Source: Streptomyces albidochromogenes
GTDB taxonomy: Bacteria; Actinomycetota; Actinomycetes; Streptomycetales; Streptomycetaceae
NCBI RefSeq assembly: GCF_005981925.1
Contig: NZ_VBVX01000027.1
Span: 1 to 36,859 of the forward strand
Direction: 5' to 3'
Length of the DNA stretch: 36,859 nt
Shown piece by piece: positions 7,719 to 15,207 of this stretch. The notes under the pieces are model-generated. The model was not told where the DNA came from. It searched no databases and was given only the letters and a program-made list of their open reading frames with translations. Numbering within the stretch: the first letter of the stretch is position 1; every line of letters starts with the position of its first letter. Position numbers and translations under genes: made by a program.

Positions 7719-9167
7719 ATGACGAATTCAGTGGATGCGCCCGACGCGGCCGAGTACGACGTCGTGGTGGTCGGGGCCGGGCCCGTCGGCGAGAACGTGG
7801 CGGACCGCGCCCGGGCGGCCGGACTGACGACGGCGGTCGTGGAGAACGAACTGATCGGCGGCGAGTGCTCCTACTGGGCGTGCATGCCCAGCAAGGCACT
7901 GCTGCGCCCGGTGACCGCGCGGGCCGACGCCCGGCGCGTGCCGGGACTGCGCCGGTCGGTGCGGGGGCCGCTCGACGCGGCCGAGGTCTTCGCGCACCGC
8001 GACTACTACGTGTCGAACTGGAAGGACGACGGCCAGGTGAGCTGGCTGGAGTCGATCGGCGTGGACATCCACCGCGGCCGGGGCCGGCTCGACGGCCCCA
8101 GGAAGGTCACCGTCGAGGCCCCCTCGGGCGAGCGCTACACCCTGACGGCGCGGCACGCGGTGGCGGTCTGCACCGGCAGCCGCGCCGCCGTGCCCGATCT
8201 GCCGGGCGCGGCCGGGGCGAACCCCTGGACCAGCCGTGAGGCGACCAGCGCGGGCAAGGCTCCGGACCGGCTGGTGGTCGTCGGCGGGGGAGTGGTCGCC
8301 GTGGAGATGGCCACCGCCTGGCAGGCTCTCGGCTCCCGGGTCACCCTGCTCGTACGCGGAGACGGCCTGCTCGCGCGGATGGAGCCGTTCGCGGGCGAGC
8401 TGGTCGCCGAGGCCCTCACCGAGGCCGGCGCCACCGTGCGCACCGGAATCTCCGTCGCCGCGCTGGAGCGGGGCGAGGGCGGCGACGGCCCGGTCACCGT
8501 CGTCCTCGACGACGGCGAACGGATCGAGGCCGACGAGGTCCTCTTCGCCACCGGCCGCGCACCGCGCACCGACGACGTCGGCCTCGAAACGGTCGGCCTG
8601 AAGCCCGGCTCCTGGCTGGAGGTCGACGAGAGCTGCCGCGTCGAGGGCCAGGACTGGCTGTACGCCGTGGGCGACGTCAACCACCGGGCGCTGATGACCC
8701 ACGAGGGCAAGTACCAGGCGCGCGTCGCGGGCGCCGCCATCGCCGCCAGGGCGCACGGCGAATCCCTGGACACGGCCCCCTGGGGCGCCCACTCCGCCAC
8801 CGCCGACCACGCCGCCGTGCCGCAGGTGGTCTTCACCGACCCCGAGGCCGCGTCGGTCGGACTCACCCTCGCCGAGGCCGAGGCGACCGGACGCCGGGTG
8901 CGCGCTGTCGACTACGACATGGCGTCCGTCTCGGGCGCCGGCCTGTACGCCGACGGCTACCGGGGCCGCGCCCGCATGGTCGTGGACCTGGACCGCGAGA
9001 CGGTGCTGGGCGTCACCTTCGTGGGGCCGGGCGTCGCCGAACTGCTGCACTCCGCCACGGTGGCGGTGGCCGGCGAGGTCCCGATCGCGCGCCTGTGGCA
9101 CGCCGTCCCGGCCTACCCGACGATCAGCGAGGTCTGGCTCCGCCTCCTGGAGACGTACCGGGGCTGA
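7719..9167 (+). CDS. FAD-dependent pyridine nucleotide-disulfide oxidoreductase
   Basis: A 482-residue class I flavoprotein disulfide reductase related to dihydrolipoamide dehydrogenase and mercuric reductase. The FAD motif VVGAGPVGENVA lies near residues 19-30. The redox cysteines are Cys50 and Cys55 in GGECSYWACMPSKALL. The NAD(P) motif VVVGGGVVAVEMA is near residues 187-199, and the dimerisation domain fills the C terminus. At the position where lipoamide and glutathione reductases have HPT, this protein has AYPTISE with Tyr466; transhydrogenase- and MerA-like members also lack that His. The substrate is therefore not clear. It is divergent from trxA with 115 nt between starts and convergent with acr3. 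The start at ATG 7719 fits the family; the longer upstream frame has no support. Confidence 0.85.
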   Translation: MTNSVDAPDAAEYDVVVVGAGPVGENVADRARAAGLTTAVVENELIGGECSYWACMPSKALLRPVTARADARRVPGLRRSVRGPLDAAEVFAHRDYYVSNWKDDGQVSWLESIGVDIHRGRGRLDGPRKVTVEAPSGERYTLTARHAVAVCTGSRAAVPDLPGAAGANPWTSREATSAGKAPDRLVVVGGGVVAVEMATAWQALGSRVTLLVRGDGLLARMEPFAGELVAEALTEAGATVRTGISVAALERGEGGDGPVTVVLDDGERIEADEVLFATGRAPRTDDVGLETVGLKPGSWLEVDESCRVEGQDWLYAVGDVNHRALMTHEGKYQARVAGAAIAARAHGESLDTAPWGAHSATADHAAVPQVVFTDPEAASVGLTLAEAEATGRRVRAVDYDMASVSGAGLYADGYRGRARMVVDLDRETVLGVTFVGPGVAELLHSATVAVAGEVPIARLWHAVPAYPTISEVWLRLLETYRG

Positions 9168-9168
9168 C

Positions 9169-9191
9169 CGCCCGGCCCGCCGCCCCGGGCG
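9169..9191. terminator. Small hairpin between convergent genes
   Basis: A 7-bp stem CGCCCGG/CCGGGCG with a 9-nt loop lies between the flavoprotein stop and the convergent acr3 stop. It can work in both directions. The stem is short, so this is a moderate call. Confidence 0.4.
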
Positions 9192-9206
9192 TGCCGCCGG
9201 CTCCGC

Positions 9207-10325
9207 TCAGCCGTCGCGGCCCGGGGCGGCGGCGGGCCCGGCGGTGAACTTCCTCCGCCAGGCCAGGGACACGTACACCAGCGCGATGAGCACCGGGACT
9301 TCGATGAGCGGCCCGACGACACCGGACAGGGCCTGACCCGACGTCACGCCGAAGGTGGCGATGGCGACGGCGATGGCCAGCTCGAAGTTGTTGCCCGCCG
9401 CGGTGAAGGCGAGGGTCGCGGTGCGGTCGTACGGCAGGCCGAGGGCCTTGCCGAGCGCGAAGGTCCCGAACCACATCAGGGCGAAGTACACGAGCAGCGG
9501 GACCGCGATGCGGACCACGTCCAGCGGCTGCGAGGTGATCGTCCTTCCCTGGAGGGCGAAGAGGACGACGATCGTGAAGAGCAGGCCGTACAGCGCCCAC
9601 GGGCCGATCCTCGGCAGGAACCGCGTCTCGTACCGCTCGCGCCCCAGCTTCCGCTCGCCGACCCGCCGGGTGAGGAAACCCGCCAGCAGCGGGACGCCCA
9701 GGAAGACGGCGACGTTCAGGGCGATCTCCCCCGTCGAGATGTCCAGGTGCTCGCCCTCGCCGAGGCCCAGCAGGCCGGGCAGCAGTTCGAGGTAGAACCA
9801 GCCGAGGACGCCGAAGGCGACGACCTGGAAGACCGAGTTGAGCGCGACCAGGACGGCGGCGGCCTCGCGGTCGCCGCAGGCCAGGTCGTTCCAGATGACG
9901 ACCATCGCGATGCAGCGGGCCAGGCCGACGATGATCAGACCCGTGCGGTACTCGGGCAGGTCCGGCAGGAAGATCCACGCCAGCGCGAACATGACCGCGG
10001 GGCCGGCGACCCAGTTGACGACGAGCGAGGAGATCATCAGCTTCTTGTCACCGGTGACCGCGTCGAGCCTGTCGTAGCGGACCTTGGCCAGCACCGGATA
10101 CATCATGATCAGCAGGCCGGCGGCGATGGGCAGCGAGATCCCGCCGATCTCGACCTTCGCGAGTGCGTCGTTCAGCCCGGGGACCAGGCGGCCGAGGCCG
10201 AGCCCGAGCGCCATGGCGAGCAGGATCCACACGGCCAGGAAGCGGTCCAGGGTCGAGAGCTTCGCGACGACCGAAGTGTCCTCGGCCGGGGGCGCGGCGG
10301 CGGGCCGGGTGGTGCGTGCGGACAT
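9207..10325 (-). CDS. acr3: ACR3-family arsenite efflux permease
   Basis: A 372-residue polytopic membrane protein with about ten transmembrane helices and a 20-residue polar N-terminal tail. The ACR3 signature residues are present: Cys138 in GLARCIAMVV and Glu315 in NNFELAIAVAI. It exports arsenite (and probably antimonite) across the cytoplasmic membrane, driven by the proton motive force. Its ATG overlaps the stop codon of the frame-corrected arsR reading (TGATG), so the two genes were evolved to be co-translated. It is convergent with the flavoprotein gene. With arsR and the divergent arsC it forms a complete arsenate/arsenite resistance set. It is sometimes named arsB in annotations, although it is the unrelated ACR3 type. 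Confidence 0.93.
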   Translation of the reverse strand: MSARTTRPAAAPPAEDTSVVAKLSTLDRFLAVWILLAMALGLGLGRLVPGLNDALAKVEIGGISLPIAAGLLIMMYPVLAKVRYDRLDAVTGDKKLMISSLVVNWVAGPAVMFALAWIFLPDLPEYRTGLIIVGLARCIAMVVIWNDLACGDREAAAVLVALNSVFQVVAFGVLGWFYLELLPGLLGLGEGEHLDISTGEIALNVAVFLGVPLLAGFLTRRVGERKLGRERYETRFLPRIGPWALYGLLFTIVVLFALQGRTITSQPLDVVRIAVPLLVYFALMWFGTFALGKALGLPYDRTATLAFTAAGNNFELAIAVAIATFGVTSGQALSGVVGPLIEVPVLIALVYVSLAWRRKFTAGPAAAPGRDG

Positions 10326-10635
10326 CAGCAGGACCGCTTCCGGTCGCTGTCGAGCGTCGTACGGGCCGTGGCGGCCAGATCGGCGAAGGACCCCGCGAGG
10401 GCGTCGAGGACCTCGGGGCGCAGCCGGTAGTAGGTGAAGCGGCCGCAGGGTTCGGTGTCGACCACGCCCGCCTCGCGCAGGCCCGCAGATGGTTGGAGAG
10501 GTTGGTCTGCTTCGCGCCGGTCTCCTCCACGAGGTGGGTCGTGCAGAGGGTCTCGTGGGCGAGCAGCGTCACGATCCGGAGCCTGAGCGGATCCGCGAGG
10601 ACGCGGATCAGGTCAGTGGTGGCTGACGTCATCAT
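10325..10635 (-). pseudogene. arsR: ArsR-family repressor, frameshifted
   Basis: The first 50 or so residues are a good ArsR winged helix: LADPLRLRIVTLL, then ETLCTTHLVEETG and KQTNLSNHLR. The frame then turns into nonsense at about 10478-10484. If one base is restored there (GC read as GCN before CTGCGCGAG), the next frame gives LREAGVVDTEPCGRFTYYRL, the expected wing and dimer helix. It continues to DRKRSC and a stop at 10325-10327 that overlaps the acr3 ATG. The corrected protein would be 103 residues, the usual length. As written, the gene reads through into a meaningless 195-residue product. This is either a real single-base deletion that inactivates the repressor or a sequencing error. 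The start may be ATG 10635 or ATG 10632. Confidence 0.85.
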
Positions 10636-10645
10636 GGGCTGATAC

Positions 10646-10689
10646 TGTCACATCAGTTGTGAGTGACACCATCGGGTGCTGATGTCAGC
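10646..10689. promoter_or_regulatory. ars operator/promoter region with inverted repeats
   Basis: In the 107-bp gap between divergent arsR and arsC there are two dyads: TGTCAC (10646-10651) with GTGACA (10663-10668), and GCTGA-TG-TCAGC (10678-10689). CTGAT and ATCAG half-sites flank the first. ArsR dimers bind such imperfect dyads close to their own start. The exact operator cannot be fixed by eye. Confidence 0.5.
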
Positions 10690-10742
10690 CGCATCCGATT
10701 CCACCGTGAGCCATCGCGCCATGAGACAAGCGAGCCGCCCCG

Positions 10743-11174
10743 ATGTCCGAGAAGCCCTCCGTGCTCTTCGTCTGCGTCCACAACGCCGGCCGCTCCCAGA
10801 TGGCCGCCGCCTGGCTGACCCACCTGGCCGGCGACCGCGTCGAGGTCCGCTCGGCCGGATCCAGCCCGGGTGACGCCGTGAACCCGGCCGCCGTCGAGGC
10901 GATGCGCGAGGTCGGCATCGACATCTCCGCCGCGACCCCGAAGATCCTCACCGTCGACGCGGTGAAGGAGTCCGACGTCTGCGTCACGATGGGCTGCGGC
11001 GACACCTGCCCGGTCTTCCCCGGCAAGCGCTACCTCGACTGGGCGCTGGAGGACCCGGCGGGGCAGGGCGTCGCGGCCGTACGCCCGATCCGCGACGAGA
11101 TCAGGACGCTCGTCGAGGGCCTCGTCGAGGAGATCGCCCCCGCGCCGGCGCGGGGGCCCGAGAAGACGGCCTGA
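10743..11174 (+). CDS. arsC: Arsenate reductase, LMW protein tyrosine phosphatase type
   Basis: A 143-residue arsenate reductase. The P-loop CVHNAGRSQ has nucleophile Cys11 and Arg17 (CX5R). The resolving cysteines are Cys85 and Cys89 in MGCGDTCP, with an additional Cys80. [11 protein letters not shown] is the general-acid segment. It reduces As(V) to As(III) for export by ACR3. Regeneration is by thioredoxin or by mycothiol/mycoredoxin. The CGDxC spacing is common in actinobacteria and does not decide between them, though a thioredoxin gene lies 3 kb away. The gene is divergent from arsR and probably shares its operator region. The ribosome binding site is weak. The last 25 residues are Ala/Pro-rich and contain a long DNA palindrome. 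Confidence 0.92.
   Translation: MSEKPSVLFVCVHNAGRSQMAAAWLTHLAGDRVEVRSAGSSPGDAVNPAAVEAMREVGIDISAATPKILTVDAVKESDVCVTMGCGDTCPVFPGKRYLDWALEDPAGQGVAAVRPIRDEIRTLVEGLVEEIAPAPARGPEKTA
11136..11157 (+). terminator. 22-bp perfect palindrome inside the arsC 3' end
   Basis: Positions 11136-11157 form a perfect GC palindrome (GCCCCCGCGCC and its complement) that encodes the APAPARG part of ArsC and ends 17 nt before the stop. In RNA it would form a strong hairpin and could act as the arsC terminator, since no better hairpin follows. There is no U-tract. Confidence 0.3.
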
Positions 11175-11320
11175 GCCGGTCGCACGGGCCGCGCGGCCCC
11201 GGCCGCCGCCGGCTGATTTCGGGAGGCCGCCCGCCCCTGCCCCCGGCGAGTCGGGCGGAGTTCCACCGACACGGAAAACAGGACGATTCACAAGCCGGGT
11301 CGGGATGGCAAGGTGCAGGA

Positions 11321-11345
11321 GCCGCAGTTGCGATATGGCTGCGGC
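11321..11345 (+). other. Stem-loop in the csp leader
   Basis: GCCGCAG (11321-11327) pairs perfectly with CTGCGGC (11339-11345) around an 11-nt loop, ending 47 nt before the cold-shock gene. It may be a leader RNA structure or an operator. The rest of the 218-nt gap after arsC shows nothing else clear. Confidence 0.3.
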
Positions 11346-11392
11346 CGGCGCGGCGATGGCCGGGCCGTGGCACGGAACAAAGGATCGAACTG

Positions 11393-11596
11393 ATGGCAAC
11401 AGGCACTGTGAAGTGGTTCAACGCGGACAAGGGCTTCGGGTTCATCCAGCAGGACGAGGGCGGCCCGGACGTGTTCGTCCACTTCTCCGCCATCCAGAGC
11501 CAGGGCTTCAAGGAGCTCCACGAGGGCGACAAGGTCGAATTCCAGGTCACCCAGGGCCCCAAGGGCCCGCAGGCGGAGGATGTCAACCTCCGGTAG
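11393..11596 (+). CDS. Cold-shock protein (CspA family)
   Basis: A 67-residue single cold-shock domain, the normal length. The RNA-binding motifs are KGFGFI (residues 13-18) and DVFVHF (26-31), and the protein begins with the usual [10 protein letters not shown]. It binds single-stranded RNA and DNA in the cytoplasm and acts as an RNA chaperone. The start is an ATG preceded by an AAAGGA ribosome binding site. It is monocistronic, with a 13-bp hairpin right after the stop. Streptomyces has several paralogs, so no symbol is given. Confidence 0.95.
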   Translation: MATGTVKWFNADKGFGFIQQDEGGPDVFVHFSAIQSQGFKELHEGDKVEFQVTQGPKGPQAEDVNLR

Positions 11597-11605
11597 TGCC
11601 CCCGC

Positions 11606-11644
11606 GGTGCCCGGCCCCGCGCCTGACCGCCGGGGCCGGGCACC
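11606..11644 (+). terminator. Hairpin terminator after csp
   Basis: A perfect 13-bp stem (11606-11618 with 11632-11644) with a 13-nt loop begins 10 nt after the cold-shock gene stop. Confidence 0.75.
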
Positions 11645-11713
11645 GGTGCTCCCCGTCCCTCCCCGCTGCGGGCGGCGCGCCACGAGGCGCCCGCCCGCCG
11701 GGCCGCGGCCGGG

Positions 11714-12496
11714 TCAGACCTGGGGCGGCGCGGGCTTCAGCACGGCGAAGGTCGCGCCGAACGGGTCGGCGAGCCACGCGAGCCTGCCGACGTCCGGGAT
11801 GTCGGCGGCGGGCATGACGACCGACCCGCCGTTCCCCTGCGTCCTGGCGACGGTCTCGTCGGCGTCCTCCACTGCGAAGTACGGGATCCAGCGCGGCTTC
11901 TCGGCGGCCTCCCGCAGGGCGGCCACTCCGCCGAACGAGGCGTCCTGCTGGTCGCCCTCGGCGGTGGACAGCACCGTGTACGTCATCCCCGGGGCGTCCA
12001 TCTCTTGCGACCGCCAGCCGAACAGCGAGCCGTAGAAGCGCAGCGCCGCCGCCGGATCGCCGATGTGCAGCTCCGCCCAGCACAGGGTGCTGGGCGCGGA
12101 GGTCAGCTCCAGGCCCTTGACGTCGGTCGGCTGCCACAGCGCGAACTGCGCGCCGCCCGGGTCGGTGAGGGCGGCCATCCGTCCGGAGTTCATGACGTCG
12201 AACGCCTCGACGCGCGTGGTCGCGCCCCCCTGCTCGGCCGCCCTGACCGTCGCGTCCGCGTCGGGCGTCTGGAAGTACACCGTCCAGGCGGAACTGGCCC
12301 CCTCCTCCGTCAGCGGGCCGAGGGCGGCGACCGTTTTGCCGTCGAGCTGGAAGAAGCCGTAACCGCCGGCCTCGGGGCCGGCCGACAGGAAGTCCCAGCC
12401 GAAGACGCTCCCGTAGAACGCGGCGGCGCCCGCGGTGTCCGGGCTGCCGAGGTCGAGCCAGTTGGGGGACCCGGTGACGAAGTCGGTGCTCAGCAT
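11714..12496 (-). CDS. Two-domain VOC (glyoxalase/bleomycin-resistance fold) protein
   Basis: A 260-residue protein of two similar vicinal-oxygen-chelate domains, residues about 8-125 and 135-255. Each begins with an (N)W.(E/D)L pattern and contains an AAxFYGSxFGW motif (residues 24-35 and 149-161). This double-domain form is common in actinomycetes and is usually annotated as a VOC family or hydroxylase-like protein. No reaction can be assigned, because the metal-ligand pattern of a true glyoxalase is not evident. The ATG start is supported by the conserved N terminus; the ribosome binding site is weak. It is convergent with the cold-shock gene and downstream of the His-rich secreted protein, 183 nt away. 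Confidence 0.85.
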   Translation of the reverse strand: MLSTDFVTGSPNWLDLGSPDTAGAAAFYGSVFGWDFLSAGPEAGGYGFFQLDGKTVAALGPLTEEGASSAWTVYFQTPDADATVRAAEQGGATTRVEAFDVMNSGRMAALTDPGGAQFALWQPTDVKGLELTSAPSTLCWAELHIGDPAAALRFYGSLFGWRSQEMDAPGMTYTVLSTAEGDQQDASFGGVAALREAAEKPRWIPYFAVEDADETVARTQGNGGSVVMPAADIPDVGRLAWLADPFGATFAVLKPAPPQV

Positions 12497-12679
12497 GGGT
12501 GGTACGCCCTGCCTCTCTGGAGGTTTCTCGCGGGGATGGCCGAACGGAGCACCTGTCAGCCTTGCCGATCGCGTCCACGCGGGCGTCGGCCGTCACGGTG
12601 GCGGGCGCCCGGTTTCATCCTCATGGACCAGTGGGCCGGCGTACGGGAAACCACCGCCCTCGGGCCGGCCGGCCACCTG

Positions 12680-13657
12680 TCAGTGCCGGTGCCCCGGGGC
12701 TTCGCTCTCGTTCCCGCCGGCCGCCGGCCCGGTGCTCGGAGCCGCCTTCCCGGCCTCGACCGTGAAGGCGGCGGTGCGCACCTTGCCGCCGTGCCGGAAG
12801 TCGAGGAAGAGGCGGTACGTTCCGGAACTCGGCGCCGTGGCGGTGAAGGAGACCTCGGGGCCGGGCTCGGTGGAGCCGTCGCCGGGCTCCCCGTCGGGGT
12901 GCACGTGCAGATAGGCCAGGTCGCCGGCGCGCAGGGCGACGAGGTGGCCGTACGCGCCGAGGTAGGGCTGGAGGTCGGTGACCGGCCTGCCGTCCTTCGC
13001 GACGCGCAGCCGCAGTTCGCCGCTGCGCCCGGGGCGCAGTCCGCCGGTGAGGGCGACCTCGTACCCGTCGACCTTGGCGGTCGTCGCGGGAGCCGGCACG
13101 GGGGCGGGCGCGTACGTGCCCGAGGCCGCCAGATCGGCGCCGAGCGTCAGGGCCCCGGCGCCCTCCTTCGCGGGCTTGAAGTCGGCGAAGGCCCGGTAGG
13201 CGCCCGCCGCCGGCAGGACGGCCGAGGTGCTCCAGGTGCCGTCGGCCGCGCGGGTCGGGTGCAGGTGGCGGTAGACCGTGAGATCCCGCGAGGCGACGAT
13301 GAAGTGCAGCTCCTTGCCGTGTTCGCGCGCGAACGCGGTCACCTTGCGGCCGCTCTCGTCCCGGATCGAGAAGCGGAGCTCCGTGCGCTCGCCGGCGGCG
13401 ACCCGGGGGGTGTCGAGGGCGAGGGTGTAGCCGTCCTCGGAGACCTGGAGGCCACCGGCGGCGGCCGCCGCCCCGTGCCCGTCGTGATCGTCACCGCCCC
13501 CGGGCGCCTTCGTCTCCCGCGCCGTCCCGTGCCCGTCGTGGCCGGCCGGGCGCTCGTCCGCGACCACGGGGCCCACCCCTTTGCCGACGCCGTACGCCGT
13601 GCCGAACGTCGTGGCCGCCGCCGCGGCGAAAGCTGTGATCTTCAGTCCGGTGTTCAT
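12680..13657 (-). CDS. Exported His-rich protein, probably copper-related
   Basis: A 325-residue protein with a hydrophobic N-terminal export segment (residues about 5-32, no lipobox cysteine). A His/Asp/Gly linker follows, with GHDGHG and DDHDGHG (residues 39-63), then two related beta-rich domains. Each domain carries a His-containing strand, HFIVASRDLTVYRHLHP in the first and HLVALRAGDLAYLHVHP in the second, followed by an aG.YR.F.DF strand. The C terminus ends in GHRH. The fold resembles YtkA/CopC-like extracytoplasmic domains, but I do not recognise a named family. The His motifs and the CsoR-like operator in its promoter suggest periplasmic-side copper binding or sensing. That role is inference. 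The ATG start has a good GGGGAG ribosome binding site. Confidence 0.8.
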   Translation of the reverse strand: MNTGLKITAFAAAAATTFGTAYGVGKGVGPVVADERPAGHDGHGTARETKAPGGGDDHDGHGAAAAAGGLQVSEDGYTLALDTPRVAAGERTELRFSIRDESGRKVTAFAREHGKELHFIVASRDLTVYRHLHPTRAADGTWSTSAVLPAAGAYRAFADFKPAKEGAGALTLGADLAASGTYAPAPVPAPATTAKVDGYEVALTGGLRPGRSGELRLRVAKDGRPVTDLQPYLGAYGHLVALRAGDLAYLHVHPDGEPGDGSTEPGPEVSFTATAPSSGTYRLFLDFRHGGKVRTAAFTVEAGKAAPSTGPAAGGNESEAPGHRH

Positions 13658-13707
13658 GACGCTCCCCAGGAGGTACGGGCCGCCGCCGAAGGGCGGCCGA
13701 TGCCCCC

Positions 13708-13735
13708 AAGATACCCCTGGGGGGTATCAAGTCAA
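13708..13735 (-). promoter_or_regulatory. Promoter with CsoR-like operator
   Basis: On the minus strand, TTGACT (13735-13730) and TATCTT (13713-13708) are 16 bp apart. Between and overlapping them lies GATACCCCTGGGGGGTATC (13710-13728): 8-bp perfect arms GATACCCC/GGGGTATC around TGG. This TA-flanked C-run/G-run palindrome is the type bound by the copper repressor CsoR in Streptomyces. It is 53 bp upstream of the His-rich protein start. Confidence 0.7.
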
Positions 13736-13765
13736 GTGAGGAGGCGGCGTCCACGGGGCCCGCGC

Positions 13766-15088
13766 TCACGCCGTCCGGTCGCGGCACCCCGGTTCCCCGG
13801 GCGGCTCGTGGCCCGGCCGCGTCCGGGGTACGAGCGCCGGTGCGACGTTGCCGAGCACGGTGTCGCGGTCGATCACGACCCGGGCCACGTCGTCCCGGCC
13901 CGGCACCTCGTACATGACGTTGAGCAGCAGCTCTTCGAGGATCGTGCGGGCCGCCCGGGCGCCCGTACGGCGCAGCAGTGCCCGGTCGGCGATCGCGACG
14001 AGGGCCTCCTCGGTGAACTCCAGCTCCACGCCGTCGAGCTCGAAGAGTCGCTGGTACTGCTGGATCAGCGCGTTGCGCGGCTCGGTGAGGATCCGTACCA
14101 GCGCCGCCCGGTCGAGCGGTTGTACGGCCGACACCATCGGGAGCCGGCCCACGATCTCGGGGATCAGTCCGAACGCGAGCAGGTCCTGCGGCAGCACCCC
14201 GGCGAGAGGGGGCCGTCCCCCGGGCACGCCCGCGGGCGGCGCGGCCGACCCGAAGCCGATGCCCCGGCGCCCGGCCCGCTGCTCGACGATCCGCTCCAGG
14301 CCGGCGAACGCCCCGCCCGCGATGAAGAGCACATTGCTCGTGTCGAACGTGATGAACTCCTGCTGCGGATGCTTCCGTCCGCCTTGCGGCGGCACACTCG
14401 CGGTCGTGCCCTCCAGGATCTTCAGCAGCGCCTGCTGCACCCCCTCACCGCTGACATCGCGAGTGGCCGACGGGTTCTCACCCCTGCGGGCGATCTTGTC
14501 GATCTCGTCGATGTAGATGATCCCGGTCTCGGCCTTCCGCACGTCGAAGTCGGCGGCCTGGAGGAGCTTGAGCAAGATGTTCTCGACGTCCTCGCCGACG
14601 TACCCGGCCTCCGTCAGGGCCGTCGCGTCGGCGGTCGCGAAGGGGACCTCCAGCATCCGGGCGAGGGTCTGGACGAGATGCGTCTTGCCGCACCCGGTGG
14701 GGCCCAGCAACAGGACGTTGGACTTGCCCAGTTCGACGTCCTCGCGCCCCTCCTGCCGGCCGTTTCCCGCCGGCGTGCGCCGGCCGGCCGCCGACGCGAC
14801 GCGCTTGTAGTGGTTGTGGACCGCCACCGCGAGCGCCTTCTTGGCGTCGTCCTGCCCGATGACGTACTGGTCGAGGAAGGCGCGGATCTCGTGGGGCGTC
14901 GGCGGCCCGGGCGGCGTCGCGCCGGACGGCCCGTCCGGTTCCTCGGCGATGAGTTCGTTGCACAGACCGACGCATTCGTCGCAGATGCAGATCCCCGCCG
15001 GGCCGGCGACGAGTTTCTTGACCTGCTTCTGGCTCTTCCCGCAGAAGGTGCACTTCAGCAGGCCGCCGCTGTCACCGATACGTGCCAC
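13766..15088 (-). CDS. clpX: ClpX paralog, ATP-dependent unfoldase
   Basis: A 440-residue ClpX with every functional motif: zinc-binding Cys13, Cys16, Cys36 and Cys39, Walker A GPTGCGKT (129-136), pore loop GYVG (162-165), Walker B IIYIDE (190-195), RKH loop (238-240), the IGF tripeptide for ClpP docking (277-279), arginine finger in GRLP (Arg315) and sensor 2 in TGAR (Arg378). It should unfold tagged proteins and feed them to ClpP. In contrast to the usual clpP1-clpP2-clpX order, no clpP is nearby, and the last 25 residues are a Pro/Arg-rich tail. It is therefore probably a second clpX. The start is a GTG behind TGAGGA. It is divergent from an unusual TetR protein, its likely regulator. Confidence 0.85.
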   Translation of the reverse strand: MARIGDSGGLLKCTFCGKSQKQVKKLVAGPAGICICDECVGLCNELIAEEPDGPSGATPPGPPTPHEIRAFLDQYVIGQDDAKKALAVAVHNHYKRVASAAGRRTPAGNGRQEGREDVELGKSNVLLLGPTGCGKTHLVQTLARMLEVPFATADATALTEAGYVGEDVENILLKLLQAADFDVRKAETGIIYIDEIDKIARRGENPSATRDVSGEGVQQALLKILEGTTASVPPQGGRKHPQQEFITFDTSNVLFIAGGAFAGLERIVEQRAGRRGIGFGSAAPPAGVPGGRPPLAGVLPQDLLAFGLIPEIVGRLPMVSAVQPLDRAALVRILTEPRNALIQQYQRLFELDGVELEFTEEALVAIADRALLRRTGARAARTILEELLLNVMYEVPGRDDVARVVIDRDTVLGNVAPALVPRTRPGHEPPGEPGCRDRTA

Positions 15089-15116
15089 TCGGAAACGTCC
15101 TCACTCGTCGCGGACC

Positions 15117-15148
15117 ATTCGAATGACACCACCATATGACGTCACCAT
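15117..15148. repeat. Tandem 13-bp repeat and palindromes between clpX and tetR
   Basis: ATGACACCACCAT (15123-15135) is followed directly by ATGACGTCACCAT (15136-15148), differing at two positions. The second unit contains the palindrome TGACGTCA, and ATTCGAAT (15117-15124) overlaps the first. The position in the 119-bp divergent gap suggests regulator binding. Confidence 0.5.
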
Positions 15149-15207
15149 CTGGATGCCGACGGTATCTTGAACCGACACGGACGGCAACGCGCAGGCAAGT
15201 GAGGACC

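Noticed and set aside
12005..15139. Plus-strand frame of 1044 codons
   Set aside because: It is opposite the VOC, His-rich and ClpX genes, whose motifs are unmistakable. The frame is a GC-rich antisense shadow of Arg/Gly/Pro composition.
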